Source: Mesorhizobium sp. M3A.F.Ca.ET.080.04.2.1
GTDB lineage: Bacteria > Pseudomonadota > Alphaproteobacteria > Rhizobiales > Rhizobiaceae
Length of the DNA stretch: 64,000 bases
NCBI RefSeq assembly: GCF_003952525.1
Contig: NZ_CP034451.1
Location: 5,246,501 to 5,310,500, forward strand
Reading direction: 5' to 3'
Shown: positions 33,748 to 41,972 of the stretch, piece after piece
Layout: every line of letters starts with the position of its first letter
Numbering within the stretch: the first letter of the stretch is position 1
Notes under the pieces: model-generated
The model's input: the letters and a program-made list of their open reading frames with translations, nothing else
Told to the model about the DNA's origin: nothing
Databases searched by the model: none
Made by a program: the position numbers and the translations under genes

Positions 33748-33926
33748 TCGGAGCCGGCGTCATCGGCGTCAATTCCTTCGGCAAAGGTGAGATGACGACG
33801 CCGTTCGGCGGACCCAAGCAATTGGGTTTCGGCAGCTTGAGCAACTCGTTGCAGGCACGCGACCAATACACGCAGCTCAAAACGATCTGGTCGGATCTGA
33901 CAATGTCCGGCCCGGAAAGGTTTTAG
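33744..33926 (+). pseudogene. Aldehyde dehydrogenase C-terminal remnant
   Basis: Sixty codons read VIGVNSFGKGEMTTPFGGPK and then DQYTQLKTIWSDL. They align with the last 60 residues of the aldehyde dehydrogenase at 24043-25569 (same STPFGG and DQYTELKTIW positions). The catalytic domain is missing, so this is the end of a second, deleted aldehyde dehydrogenase. It still overlaps the GntR stop (ATGA) and lies five bases before the DapA-like gene. Confidence 0.85.
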
Positions 33927-33930
33927 GCGC

Positions 33931-34818
33931 ATGTCCGATTTTCTTTTTGCAGGCCTGAACCTGGCCATCACCACACCGTTCGACGCCCAAGGCCGTATCG
34001 ACTTCCAACGGCTCGAACGAAACATCGAACGCTACATCGCGGCCGGAGTACGGGGGTTCGTCCTGAGCTCCGGAACCGGCATGCATGTCTATCTGCCGAA
34101 AGAGGAATCGAGGTCCCTGGTCGAGCGGGGCGCGAAGTTCATCAACGGCCGCGCCAAGATCATCGCCCAGACTTCGGCGCTGCTGGCGGAAGATGTCGTG
34201 GAGCAGACCCGGCACGCGGCAGGCAGCGGCGCGGACGGCGTGATGGTGCTCCCGCCATTCTTCGAGGGGCCTACGGACGATCAGGGTATCGTGGACTTCT
34301 ACTCGGAAGTCGCCGATGGCGGACTTCCAATCATCGGCTACAACGTGCCTCAGGCGGTGGGCGTCGCGATCACCCCGTCGCTGCTCAAGGAACTTTGCGC
34401 CATCCCCGGCTTCTGCGCGGTGAAGGACAGCAGCGGCGATCTCGGCAGGCAGGCCGCGCTGATCCGCACCGGGCTTCCGGTCATGAATGGCGCGGACAAC
34501 CTGGTCGCCTATGCGCTCTATGCGGGATGCAGCGGCCTCATCTGGGGCGGAGCGAATTTTGCCCCCAGGACGACCGTAGCCTTGGTTGAAGCGGCCGGCG
34601 CCAGAAATTGGGACAAGGCCCGCGAGATCTGGAGGTCGCTCGAGCCCGTCATGTCGCTTCTGTGGGAAGGCGACTACGTGCAGTCGGTTTACGCCGCGGC
34701 CGAACTGACCGGCTATGGCGCGGGGATTCCCCGCAAGCCGTTGCGGGCGCTCCCGTCCGACAAAGTGGCGGCTCTGCGACAGGCGCTCGGCAATCTTATC
34801 GAGAGGGAAGCGGCCTGA
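33931..34818 (+). CDS. DapA-superfamily lyase/deaminase, copy 2
   Basis: A 295-residue (beta/alpha)8 protein with Schiff-base Lys165 in CAVKDSSGD and Tyr137 in IIGYNVPQ. The substrate-binding loop reads SSGTGM instead of the GTTGE of dihydrodipicolinate synthase, so it uses another substrate. With the aldehyde dehydrogenase remnant before it and a FAD oxidase after it, it repeats the module at 23121-26903. The FAD oxidase starts at a GTG two bases after its stop. Confidence 0.88.
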   Translation: MSDFLFAGLNLAITTPFDAQGRIDFQRLERNIERYIAAGVRGFVLSSGTGMHVYLPKEESRSLVERGAKFINGRAKIIAQTSALLAEDVVEQTRHAAGSGADGVMVLPPFFEGPTDDQGIVDFYSEVADGGLPIIGYNVPQAVGVAITPSLLKELCAIPGFCAVKDSSGDLGRQAALIRTGLPVMNGADNLVAYALYAGCSGLIWGGANFAPRTTVALVEAAGARNWDKAREIWRSLEPVMSLLWEGDYVQSVYAAAELTGYGAGIPRKPLRALPSDKVAALRQALGNLIEREAA

Positions 34819-34819
34819 C

Positions 34820-36163
34820 GTGAGCGCGAAAGCGAAAGTCTTCGCAACCTCCAGCTTCCCGACACACCCTGGCGTGTCGGGATGGGTTGCGATGCTGCCT
34901 CCGCGTATCGAGCGACCGCAGCTCGAAGGTGCGCTGACGGTTGATTTCGTGGTTATCGGAGCCGGCTTCGCCGGGCTATCCGCGGCGCGCCGGCTTTCCC
35001 AGCTCGATCCCGGGCTGAAGGTCGCGGTGCTGGAGGCAGGTGTCGTCGGCGAGGGCCCCGCGGGCCGCAACTCCGGCTTCATCATCGACTTGCCGCACGA
35101 GGTTTCGTCCGACGACTTCAGCGGCGACTCGTCCAAAAAGAGCAAGCAAGACATTGCCATCTATCGGCGAGCGATTTCGCTGGGCAAGGAACTCGCGGAG
35201 GAGCAGGGCTGGGATCGCGAAATCTTCGACCCCTGCGGCCGCTACAGCATGGCGACAACTGCAGAAGGCGACCGCCACCTGGTGGCTTATTCTGAACAGC
35301 TAAGACTGCTGGGAGAGGACCATCAATTCCTAGGCGCGGCCGAAACTGCCGCAGTGACGGGCACTGAGACATTCACGTCGGCGATATTCACGCCAGGCAC
35401 GGTGATCGTTCAGCCAGCCGCTTATGTCAGGGCCATTGCCGACTCGTTCAGGGGGCCTGTGAAGGTCTTTGAACGCACCCCTGCCATTTCCTTCGAACAA
35501 AGCGGTGCGGGATGGCTGGTCAAGACGCCGAAGGGGTCCGTCCGCGCGGCCAAGATCATCCTGGCGAACAACGGTCATGCGCAGGGCTTCGGCTTCTTCC
35601 GGCGGCAGCTCCTGCACGTCTATACCTATGCATCGCTGACCAGGGAATTCGACCCGAGGCGACTGGCGGGAGAGAGGAAATGGGCCGCGACGCCCGCCCT
35701 CCCGATGGGCACGACCGTTCGCCGGATCAACACCCAGGGCGGCGACCGCATTCTGGTTCGATCGCGCTATTCGTACCATCCGGGCCTGAACGCCGGAGAT
35801 CGCGAAGTCGCAAGCGCCGGCATTCTGCATGAGCGCAAGTTTGCGGCGCGGTTTCCGGCGTTGAAGGACGTTGGCATGGAGCACCGCTGGGGCGGTGCCA
35901 TGGCGCTGACGTGGAACAGCGTGCCCGCATTCGGCGAGGTCGAGCAGGGGGTTTTCGCCGCCTGCGGCTGCAATGGACTTGGCGCTTCGAAGGCTACCGC
36001 ATCCGGGATAGCGGCCGCCGAGGTCGCGACAGGCGTCCAGACCGACCTGACCCGCATTTTCGCCAGCTTTCCGCCGCCGCGGATGCTGCCACCTCAACCA
36101 ATCACGACGCTCGGCGCAAAGGTCCAGATGGCGGTTCGTGAATGGAGGGCGGGCCTGGAGTGA
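34820..36163 (+). CDS. FAD-dependent amine/amino-acid oxidoreductase (DAO family), copy 2
   Basis: A 447-residue enzyme with IGAGFAGLSAARRL near residue 45 and GRNSGFIIDLPHE, plus a C-terminal CGCNGLGASKA FAD contact. It is paralogous to 25581-26903. The best start is the GTG at 34820, two bases after the DapA-like stop; the frame continues upstream but inside the previous gene. It is followed by the ABC importer, so its substrate is probably what that importer brings in or a product of it. Confidence 0.87.
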   Translation: MSAKAKVFATSSFPTHPGVSGWVAMLPPRIERPQLEGALTVDFVVIGAGFAGLSAARRLSQLDPGLKVAVLEAGVVGEGPAGRNSGFIIDLPHEVSSDDFSGDSSKKSKQDIAIYRRAISLGKELAEEQGWDREIFDPCGRYSMATTAEGDRHLVAYSEQLRLLGEDHQFLGAAETAAVTGTETFTSAIFTPGTVIVQPAAYVRAIADSFRGPVKVFERTPAISFEQSGAGWLVKTPKGSVRAAKIILANNGHAQGFGFFRRQLLHVYTYASLTREFDPRRLAGERKWAATPALPMGTTVRRINTQGGDRILVRSRYSYHPGLNAGDREVASAGILHERKFAARFPALKDVGMEHRWGGAMALTWNSVPAFGEVEQGVFAACGCNGLGASKATASGIAAAEVATGVQTDLTRIFASFPPPRMLPPQPITTLGAKVQMAVREWRAGLE

Positions 36164-36298
36164 AGCCTCGGTTCCGAGGCGCGACAAGAAGGAAAACCAT
36201 CTTAGCATCCACCTGCTTGCTCGCAGAGATCTGTTTCGCCGGACGGCGTGGGTTCGGTGTCGGTTTGTCAGTAAAGCCACGCGTATGGAGGAGATTAC

Positions 36299-37291
36299 AT
36301 GAGAAGAGTACTATTTTCTGCCGTTGCCCTCGGAGGGCTGCTGTGCGGGGGTGCCGCGCAGGCGGCCTGCGGCGACATCACGTTAGCGGTGTTCAGCTGG
36401 CAGTCGGCCGAGGCCATGTCCAATGTCGACAAGCTCATTCTTACGAACGGCTATGGCTGCAACGCCACGACGGTTGCGGGTGACACCGTGCCGACCATCA
36501 CCGCGATGGTCGAGAAGGGCCAGCCTGATATTTCGCCCGAATCGACGCCAAGCCTGCTCGGTGACGTCTACACCAAAGGCGCCGCCGAGGGACGCATCAG
36601 CCAGATCGGCACGGCGATCAGCGACGGACAGGTTTCGGGCTGGTACATCCCCAAATATGTCGCGGATGCGCATCCCGATATCAAAACCGTCGACGACGCC
36701 ATGAAGCATCCGGAGCTGTTTCCGGCTCCGGAAGACCCTTCGAAAGGCGGCGTCATCCAGGGGCCTCAGGGTTGGGGCGACACGGTTGTGACGGCGCAGC
36801 TGTATAAGGCCATGGATGGTGACAAGAAGGGCTTCATGCTGATCCCGAGCGGCTCGGCGGCAGCTCTCGACGGCGCCATCACCAAGGCCTACGAGCGCAA
36901 GCAGGGCTTTATCGCGGCTTACTGGGCGCCGACATCCCTTCTGGTGAAGTATCCGATGGTGCGTCTGGAAGGCGCGCATGACGACGCCGAGTGGGCACGT
37001 TGCACTTCGAAGCAGGACTGCCCCGACCCGAAGCCGAACTATTGGAAACAGGCTGAGATGGTGACGCTGGCCAGCAGCAAGTTCACCAAGCGTGACGACG
37101 TCGGCCCGGTCAAGGAATATCTGGCCAAGCGCAGCTGGACCCAGGCTGAAGTCGGCAAGGTGATGCTGTGGATGACCGAGAACCAGGCGAACGGCGAGGA
37201 TGGGGCCAAGTGGTTCATCAAGAACATGCCGGAAGTCTGGACCAAGTGGGTCCCGGCTGACGTCGCCGAAAAGGTCAAGGCCGCGCTCTAA
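36299..37291 (+). CDS. Glycine betaine/proline-type ABC substrate-binding protein (ProX-like)
   Basis: A 330-residue periplasmic protein with a signal peptide of about 23 residues ending AAQA before ACGDI. The OpuAC fold is indicated by SWQSAEAMSNVDKLIL and by VEKGQPDISPESTPSL, and several tryptophans could form the aromatic cage for a quaternary ammonium group. GGAGG lies seven bases before the ATG. It heads the ProX-ProW-ProV order. Within this island a betaine is the likely ligand. Confidence 0.9.
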   Translation: MRRVLFSAVALGGLLCGGAAQAACGDITLAVFSWQSAEAMSNVDKLILTNGYGCNATTVAGDTVPTITAMVEKGQPDISPESTPSLLGDVYTKGAAEGRISQIGTAISDGQVSGWYIPKYVADAHPDIKTVDDAMKHPELFPAPEDPSKGGVIQGPQGWGDTVVTAQLYKAMDGDKKGFMLIPSGSAAALDGAITKAYERKQGFIAAYWAPTSLLVKYPMVRLEGAHDDAEWARCTSKQDCPDPKPNYWKQAEMVTLASSKFTKRDDVGPVKEYLAKRSWTQAEVGKVMLWMTENQANGEDGAKWFIKNMPEVWTKWVPADVAEKVKAAL

Positions 37292-37307
37292 AGTCTGGCG
37301 CCGAGCG

Positions 37308-37341
37308 GGTGGGGGCTTCGAGCGTTCTTGAGGCCTCCACC
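37308..37341 (+). promoter_or_regulatory. Intercistronic RNA hairpin between ProX- and ProW-like genes
   Basis: The transcript can form a 15-base-pair stem (three G-U pairs) from ggtgggggcttcgag and cttgaggcctccacc with a four-base loop. There is no T run, and the operon continues 97 bases later. Such hairpins in ABC operons often protect the binding-protein mRNA from decay so that more of it is made than of the membrane parts. Confidence 0.6.
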
Positions 37342-37437
37342 TATGCGCCTCGGTGTCGGCATAGGGTCTAATCTCTGCTGTCGGCTGTAGCCGGCAATGC
37401 GTATCCAACGGGCGCACTCACGATAGGGCATCGCGAT

Positions 37438-38325
37438 ATGGATTGGCTGTTCAAATTCCCGCAATTGAACCCTGAAGGCCTGCTGACTGCCAAACGGGCA
37501 ATCGACGGTTCCCTCCGGGCCCTCACACGCGTCTACGGCGAGTCGATCGAGAATTTCTTTTACCCGCTGCAGCGTGTTCTGATCTTCTTCGAAGAGGTAA
37601 TTTCGAGCGCACCCTGGCCGCTCGTGGTGCTTGTGCTGGCCGCCGTGGCGTGGTTTGCAGCGCGTAAGTGGAGCGTGGTTCTGGCCGTCGTGGGAACGCT
37701 GATCGCGATTGGCCTCATCGGCCTGTGGCAGGATGCGATGAAGACGATTTCGCTCGTCTTTACGGCAACGATCTTCTCCATTGCCATCGGCCTGCCGCTC
37801 GGCATCCTGATGAACCGCTACAAGCGCGTGGGCGGCGCCATGCAGACGGTGCTCGACGTCATGCAAACGATGCCGCCTTTCGTCTATCTCATTCCGGTGG
37901 TCATGCTGCTGGGCATCGGCCGCGTGCCTGGCTTCATCGCCGTGGTGATCTATGCCATCCCGCCGATCATCCGCCTCACCGACCTCGGCATCCGCCTGGT
38001 CGACAAGGAAGTCCTGGAGGCAGCGGACGCGTATGGCTGCTCGCGCGGGCAGAAGCTTTGGAAGGTCCAAATGCCACTCGCCATGCCGACGATCATGGCC
38101 GGCATCAACCAGACGATCATGATGGCGCTGGGAATGGTTGTCATTGCTTCGATGATCGGCGTGCAGGGACTCGGCCTGAACGTCCTGCAGGCCATCGCCA
38201 ACCAGTATTTCACACAAGGCATCTTCAACGGCTTTGCCATCGTGGGCATCGCGATCATCTTCGACCGCATCAGCCAGGCCTACGGACATCGCCTACAGAA
38301 GCATCGGGGTACAGCACATGAATAA
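37438..38325 (+). CDS. Glycine betaine/proline-type ABC permease (ProW-like)
   Basis: A 295-residue permease with about six membrane spans after a polar N-terminal arm of some 45 residues, as in ProW. The ATPase-contact EAA loop reads EAADAYGCSRGQKLWKVQMP. A distinctive motif MQTMPPFVYLIPVVML is shared with ProW/OpuAB. It overlaps the ATPase gene by eight bases. Confidence 0.92.
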   Translation: MDWLFKFPQLNPEGLLTAKRAIDGSLRALTRVYGESIENFFYPLQRVLIFFEEVISSAPWPLVVLVLAAVAWFAARKWSVVLAVVGTLIAIGLIGLWQDAMKTISLVFTATIFSIAIGLPLGILMNRYKRVGGAMQTVLDVMQTMPPFVYLIPVVMLLGIGRVPGFIAVVIYAIPPIIRLTDLGIRLVDKEVLEAADAYGCSRGQKLWKVQMPLAMPTIMAGINQTIMMALGMVVIASMIGVQGLGLNVLQAIANQYFTQGIFNGFAIVGIAIIFDRISQAYGHRLQKHRGTAHE

Positions 38326-39358
38326 GAGCGATGCGTCGATCGAAATACGCGATCTGTACAAGATATTTGGCCGGTCTCCGGAGCGATACGTCAACGCTGT
38401 CCAGAACGGGTTGTCAAAATCCGAACTCGGAAAGAAGCACGGACATATTCTTGGGCTGAGCAACATCAACATCTCCATGCCCGCCGGCAAGATCCAGGTC
38501 GTGATGGGATTGTCCGGATCCGGCAAGTCGACGCTGATCCGGCACATCAACCGCCTGATCGAGCCAACGTCCGGCTCGATCATAATCGAAGGACGCAACA
38601 TTCTTGAAATGTCCGAGCTGGAGTTGCGGGAATTCCGCCGCAACAAGACGGCGATGGTGTTTCAGAGATTTGCCCTGCTGCCGCACAGGACCGTGATCGA
38701 CAACGTGACGTTCGGGCTTGAGGTCCGCGGGGTCGAGAAGGGCAAGGCTCGCGAGATCGGCACGCGCTGGATCGAGCGCGTGGGCCTCGTCGGGTTTGAG
38801 CAGCGCTATCCCGAAGAATTGTCCGGCGGCATGCAACAGCGGGTCGGGCTGGCGCGCGCTCTCAGCAACGATGCCTCGATTCTTCTGATGGACGAAGCCT
38901 ACTCGGCTCTCGATCCGCTGATCAGGACCGATATGCAGACCATGCTTCTCGAATTGCAGGCGGAGCTGAAGAAGACCATCGTCTTCATTACTCACGACCT
39001 GGACGAGGCGCTGAGGCTCGGCGACCAGATCGTCATCTTGCGGGACGGGTCGATCATCCAGCAGGGCGACAGCCAGGAAATCCTCTTGAGACCCGCCGAC
39101 GACTACATCGCGAGGTTCGTGAAGGACGTCAATCGCGGGCGTTTCATAAGGATCGATGCCGTCATGGAACCCGCCCCGCGATCCGACGACAGGTCGCTGC
39201 CGAAGCTGAAGTCCGGCTCGACGCTCGAAGTCGCCGCCAAGGAACTGACGAACTCTTCCCATGACACGGCCGTCGTCACCGGCGACAGCGACCAGCCTCT
39301 CGGACTGGTTTCCCTTCGTCAGATCACGGCGGCTCTATCATCGGGCATCGCCGCGTGA
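38318..39358 (+). CDS. Glycine betaine/proline-type ABC ATPase (ProV-like)
   Basis: A 346-residue ATPase: Walker A GLSGSGKST at 64-72, the signature LSGGMQQRVGLARAL, Walker B ILLMDEAYSALDP and a following switch His in FITHD. The N-terminal extension containing the LGLSNINISMPAG strand and the C-terminal 70 residues (a single CBS-like piece ending at LVSLRQITAAL) match ProV-type ATPases. In ProV/OpuA the CBS region senses ionic strength; here it is short, so osmotic control may be reduced and a catabolic role favoured (inference). Confidence 0.92.
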   Translation: MNKSDASIEIRDLYKIFGRSPERYVNAVQNGLSKSELGKKHGHILGLSNINISMPAGKIQVVMGLSGSGKSTLIRHINRLIEPTSGSIIIEGRNILEMSELELREFRRNKTAMVFQRFALLPHRTVIDNVTFGLEVRGVEKGKAREIGTRWIERVGLVGFEQRYPEELSGGMQQRVGLARALSNDASILLMDEAYSALDPLIRTDMQTMLLELQAELKKTIVFITHDLDEALRLGDQIVILRDGSIIQQGDSQEILLRPADDYIARFVKDVNRGRFIRIDAVMEPAPRSDDRSLPKLKSGSTLEVAAKELTNSSHDTAVVTGDSDQPLGLVSLRQITAALSSGIAA

Positions 39359-39431
39359 GGGATGTAGTGGCCCTCGGACGCGATGATCGTTTACGAGAAC
39401 GTCCGGGGATTTCGATAGCGAAAGGAAAAAC

Positions 39432-39854
39432 ATGAAAGCCAATGAGCGCAGCGAGTCCACCGCGGAGACCTGGTCCATAGAAGGTGGCAGTTCAGCAAGA
39501 TCTGGCATTCGAGCGCCTGTCCTGGGCTCCCGATATTTTTCGTCAAGCTCGGCGGAATGGGAGCCCACGGACGCTTCGGGATTTTGGATAAAGCCTCTGT
39601 ATGAAGATGCCGCGCGCGGCGAGAAAACCATGCTGATGAAGGTCGATGCCGGCGCATATGCGGGCAGTCACACCCATCCGGGAGAGTTCGAGCAGATCTA
39701 TGTGATCGAAGGATCCTTCTACGATCAGGATCACACGCTTGGGCCGGGTGAGTATTGTTGCAGGGCGCCGGACGCCGCGCACAGTTCAGGGTCCAAAGAT
39801 GGGGCGCTGGTTCTGTTGATCTACACCAGACGCGAACCAGCCGCCGATGAGTAA
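39432..39854 (+). CDS. Cupin-domain protein (ChrR-like)
   Basis: A 140-residue single-cupin protein. The two cupin metal motifs are recognisable as SHTHPGEFEQIYVIEGSF and GEYCCRAPDAAHSSG. Small cupins of this kind bind a metal and act as isomerases, dioxygenases or sensors. It ends the GntR operon, 73 bases after the ATPase, and is followed by a TTCG-loop hairpin. Its reaction is not known. Confidence 0.8.
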   Translation: MKANERSESTAETWSIEGGSSARSGIRAPVLGSRYFSSSSAEWEPTDASGFWIKPLYEDAARGEKTMLMKVDAGAYAGSHTHPGEFEQIYVIEGSFYDQDHTLGPGEYCCRAPDAAHSSGSKDGALVLLIYTRREPAADE

Positions 39855-39858
39855 GGCG

Positions 39859-39874
39859 GCCGCCTTCGGGCGGC
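39859..39874 (+). terminator. Hairpin after the cupin gene
   Basis: GCCGCC and GGCGGC form a six-pair GC stem closed by a stable TTCG loop, starting five bases after the cupin stop. There is only a weak T stretch afterwards, so it is a probable rather than certain terminator for the GntR-to-cupin operon. Confidence 0.6.
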
Positions 39875-39947
39875 TTGCGCCAGAACCAGGCAGGGCGGAA
39901 GGTCAGCTTCCGACCTGATGCGAGCTTGCGACGCGGCCCTGGAGCCT

Positions 39948-39996
39948 CGCAAAAAATAGCCTGCCTCGTGACATTATTTCCGCTTGCCGAGTGCGC
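39948..39996 (+). promoter_or_regulatory. Upstream element shared with the first DapA-like gene (copy B)
   Basis: cgcaaaaaatagcctg and following bases through attatttccgcttgccgag match copy A at 23024-23072 at roughly 86 percent by eye. It lies in the 412-base gap 39855-40266 before the MttB-family gene. No coding sequence is convincing in that gap. Confidence 0.5.
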
Positions 39997-40163
39997 GCCC
40001 GTGCAGCGGTAGCCCGATCGTCAACCTTCTCTGGTTTGCTGGGATTTTCTCCGGGGCCGGGCACGCGTCCTGCTGCTTCAGCGAGATCGCGCCGAGGCTG
40101 ACGGGCAGCCCGTATCAGCCTCCAACGCGATCGAACTGGCTGCGCGCAACTGCGTGGCAGTTT

Positions 40164-40220
40164 AGTCAACAGACGCGTGAGACTTTTGCAGTTGGTCAAA
40201 TCTCCTGGCTCCGGCAATAG
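40164..40220 (+). repeat. Shared intergenic element (copy D)
   Basis: The core agtcaacagacgcgtgagac and its continuation to 40198, plus tccggcaatag at 40210-40220, repeat copy C at 32765-32822. It ends 46 bases before the MttB start. Copies B and D together may be the two ends of one older element about 270 bases long. Confidence 0.6.
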
Positions 40221-40266
40221 TTCCGACCGGCTCAAACGGGCCGCGTTGCTATTTCTGGAGGCCGGT

Positions 40267-41820
40267 ATGACTGCTCAACTGCAAGTTTCTCGTAGAGGCG
40301 GCCGGGAAGCGCGGCGCACGATCCGCACGGCACCGAAGATCGACATGCTGCCGACGCTGAAGCGGGGCCTGCCGGTTGTGGAGCCGATGGATGCCGAGCA
40401 GGTCGAGCGTATCCACGAGGCTTCGCTCGCGATCCTCGAAGAGGTCGGCGTGGTGTTTCGCGATCCGATCGCGATCGAGGACTGGAAGAGGGCAGGGGCC
40501 GATGTGCGCGCGGACGACCGCGTCCATCTCGACCGCGGCCTGGTCATGGAACTCATCAAGACCATTCCTTCCAAGATCGAATACTTCGCTCGCGATCCGG
40601 CGAAGAATGTCGAACTCGGTGGGCCGAAGTCGATTTTCGTGCCGATGACCGGCGCGCCCTACATGCGCGACCTCGACGACGTCAGGCGTGGCCCGACGAT
40701 CGCCGACCTCGGTACCTTCCACAAGCTGGCGCACATGATGCCGGCGCTGCATTCGTCGGCGCACCACATCGTCGAGCCAATGGACATTGTCGTTGCGCAT
40801 CGGCACCTGCACATCACCTATTCGTCGATGAAGCATTCGGACAAGATGTTCATGGGCATGACCACCTCGCCCAAGAATGCCGAGGATGTGCTCGACATGT
40901 GCGAGATCCTCTTCGGCGAAGGCTTTCTCGAGACGCATGCGGTGGCGACGGGCAATTGCAACGGCAATTCACCGCTGGTCTGGGACCAGGTCATGCTCGG
41001 CGCCATGCGCGCTTTCTGCCGGCGCAACCAGCCGGTGCTGTGCTCGCCCTTCGTTCTCGGCGGCGCCAACACGCCGGCCTCCACGGCGGCGGCCGTGGCG
41101 CAGCTCAACGCGGAGGCGCTTTCGGCGCTCGCCTACACGCAGGTGATCCGCAAAGGCTGCCCCGCAATCTATGGGCACTATCTGTCGACCGTGTCGATGC
41201 AATCGGGAGCGCCGATGGCGGGAACGCCGGAAATCTCGCTGATGAATTTCATGATCGGCCAGATGGCTCGCCGCTACAACGTTCCCTGGCGCACATCCAA
41301 CCTGCTCGGGGGCGCCAAGGTCTTCGATGCGCAGGCCGGCTATGAAAGCGCCATGACCATGATGGCGGTGCTGATGTCGGGCGCCAACTACATCTGGCAT
41401 TCGGCCGGCTGGAACGAAGCCGGCATGCACTGCTCGATCGCGAAGTTCGTCGTCGACGCCGAGGTCTGCTCGATGGGCTATCGCATGACGCAGGGCGTCC
41501 AGTGGGACGACTTCGACGAAGCTCTTGCTGCCGTGCGCGACGTCGGCCCGGGCGGCCATTATCTCGGCCACCCCCACACGCAGGCGAATTTCGAGCGGGC
41601 CTTCTTCATCCCAAAGCTTTTCGACAACAACTCGATCGAGCAGTGGTACGCGGACGGCTCCAAGGACATCAAGCAGCGGGCGCTTGAGCATGCCCGTCGG
41701 CTGCTGGCCGAGTATGAAGGGCCCACTCTCGATATTGCGAAAGACGAGGAACTGCGCGCCTATATCGACCGTCGATCGCGCGAGATCCCGGCGGTGGACG
41801 CGCTGAACGAGGACTACTGA
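40267..41820 (+). CDS. MttB-superfamily methyltransferase, non-pyrrolysine type
   Basis: A 517-residue protein of the trimethylamine methyltransferase family, recognisable from the N-terminal HEASLAILEEVGVVFRDP, the central GNCNGNSPLVWDQ region and PFVLGGANTPAS, and a C-terminal GPGGHYLGHPHT. There is no in-frame TAG, so it is a pyrrolysine-free member. Characterised ones demethylate glycine betaine, proline betaine or carnitine onto a corrinoid protein. No corrinoid protein or reactivase is in the window. AGG lies upstream of the ATG at 40267. Downstream are an epimerase remnant and a GbdR-like regulator, both pointing to betaine chemistry. Confidence 0.88.
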   Translation: MTAQLQVSRRGGREARRTIRTAPKIDMLPTLKRGLPVVEPMDAEQVERIHEASLAILEEVGVVFRDPIAIEDWKRAGADVRADDRVHLDRGLVMELIKTIPSKIEYFARDPAKNVELGGPKSIFVPMTGAPYMRDLDDVRRGPTIADLGTFHKLAHMMPALHSSAHHIVEPMDIVVAHRHLHITYSSMKHSDKMFMGMTTSPKNAEDVLDMCEILFGEGFLETHAVATGNCNGNSPLVWDQVMLGAMRAFCRRNQPVLCSPFVLGGANTPASTAAAVAQLNAEALSALAYTQVIRKGCPAIYGHYLSTVSMQSGAPMAGTPEISLMNFMIGQMARRYNVPWRTSNLLGGAKVFDAQAGYESAMTMMAVLMSGANYIWHSAGWNEAGMHCSIAKFVVDAEVCSMGYRMTQGVQWDDFDEALAAVRDVGPGGHYLGHPHTQANFERAFFIPKLFDNNSIEQWYADGSKDIKQRALEHARRLLAEYEGPTLDIAKDEELRAYIDRRSREIPAVDALNEDY

Positions 41821-41822
41821 GC

Positions 41823-41972
41823 GTGCGCATTGACCGGATCAACGTCTATGCGGCGCAGCTGCCGGTCAAGGGCGGCGTCTATCGCAGCAGGGTCACGCAT
41901 CCGGTATATCTGGACGAAGACGCCGAGGATCAGAACGCCATGTCCGGCAAACCGTTGGTCACATACGGATGA
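41823..41972 (+). pseudogene. Enolase-superfamily (HpbD/mandelate racemase type) remnant
   Basis: Forty-nine codons from a GTG two bases after the MttB stop. RIDRINVYAAQLPVKGGVY is a typical first strand of enolase-superfamily epimerases such as proline-betaine/hydroxyproline-betaine epimerase. After about 24 residues it jumps to a short tail, SGKPLVTYG, that resembles the end of such enzymes, and the stop overlaps the next ATG. The whole barrel with its metal ligands is missing. The simplest reading is an in-frame internal deletion that left both gene ends in place. Confidence 0.6.

Noticed and set aside
40267..41820. Pyrrolysine-containing trimethylamine methyltransferase
   Set aside because: No in-frame TAG occurs in the gene, so it belongs to the pyrrolysine-free MttB homologues.
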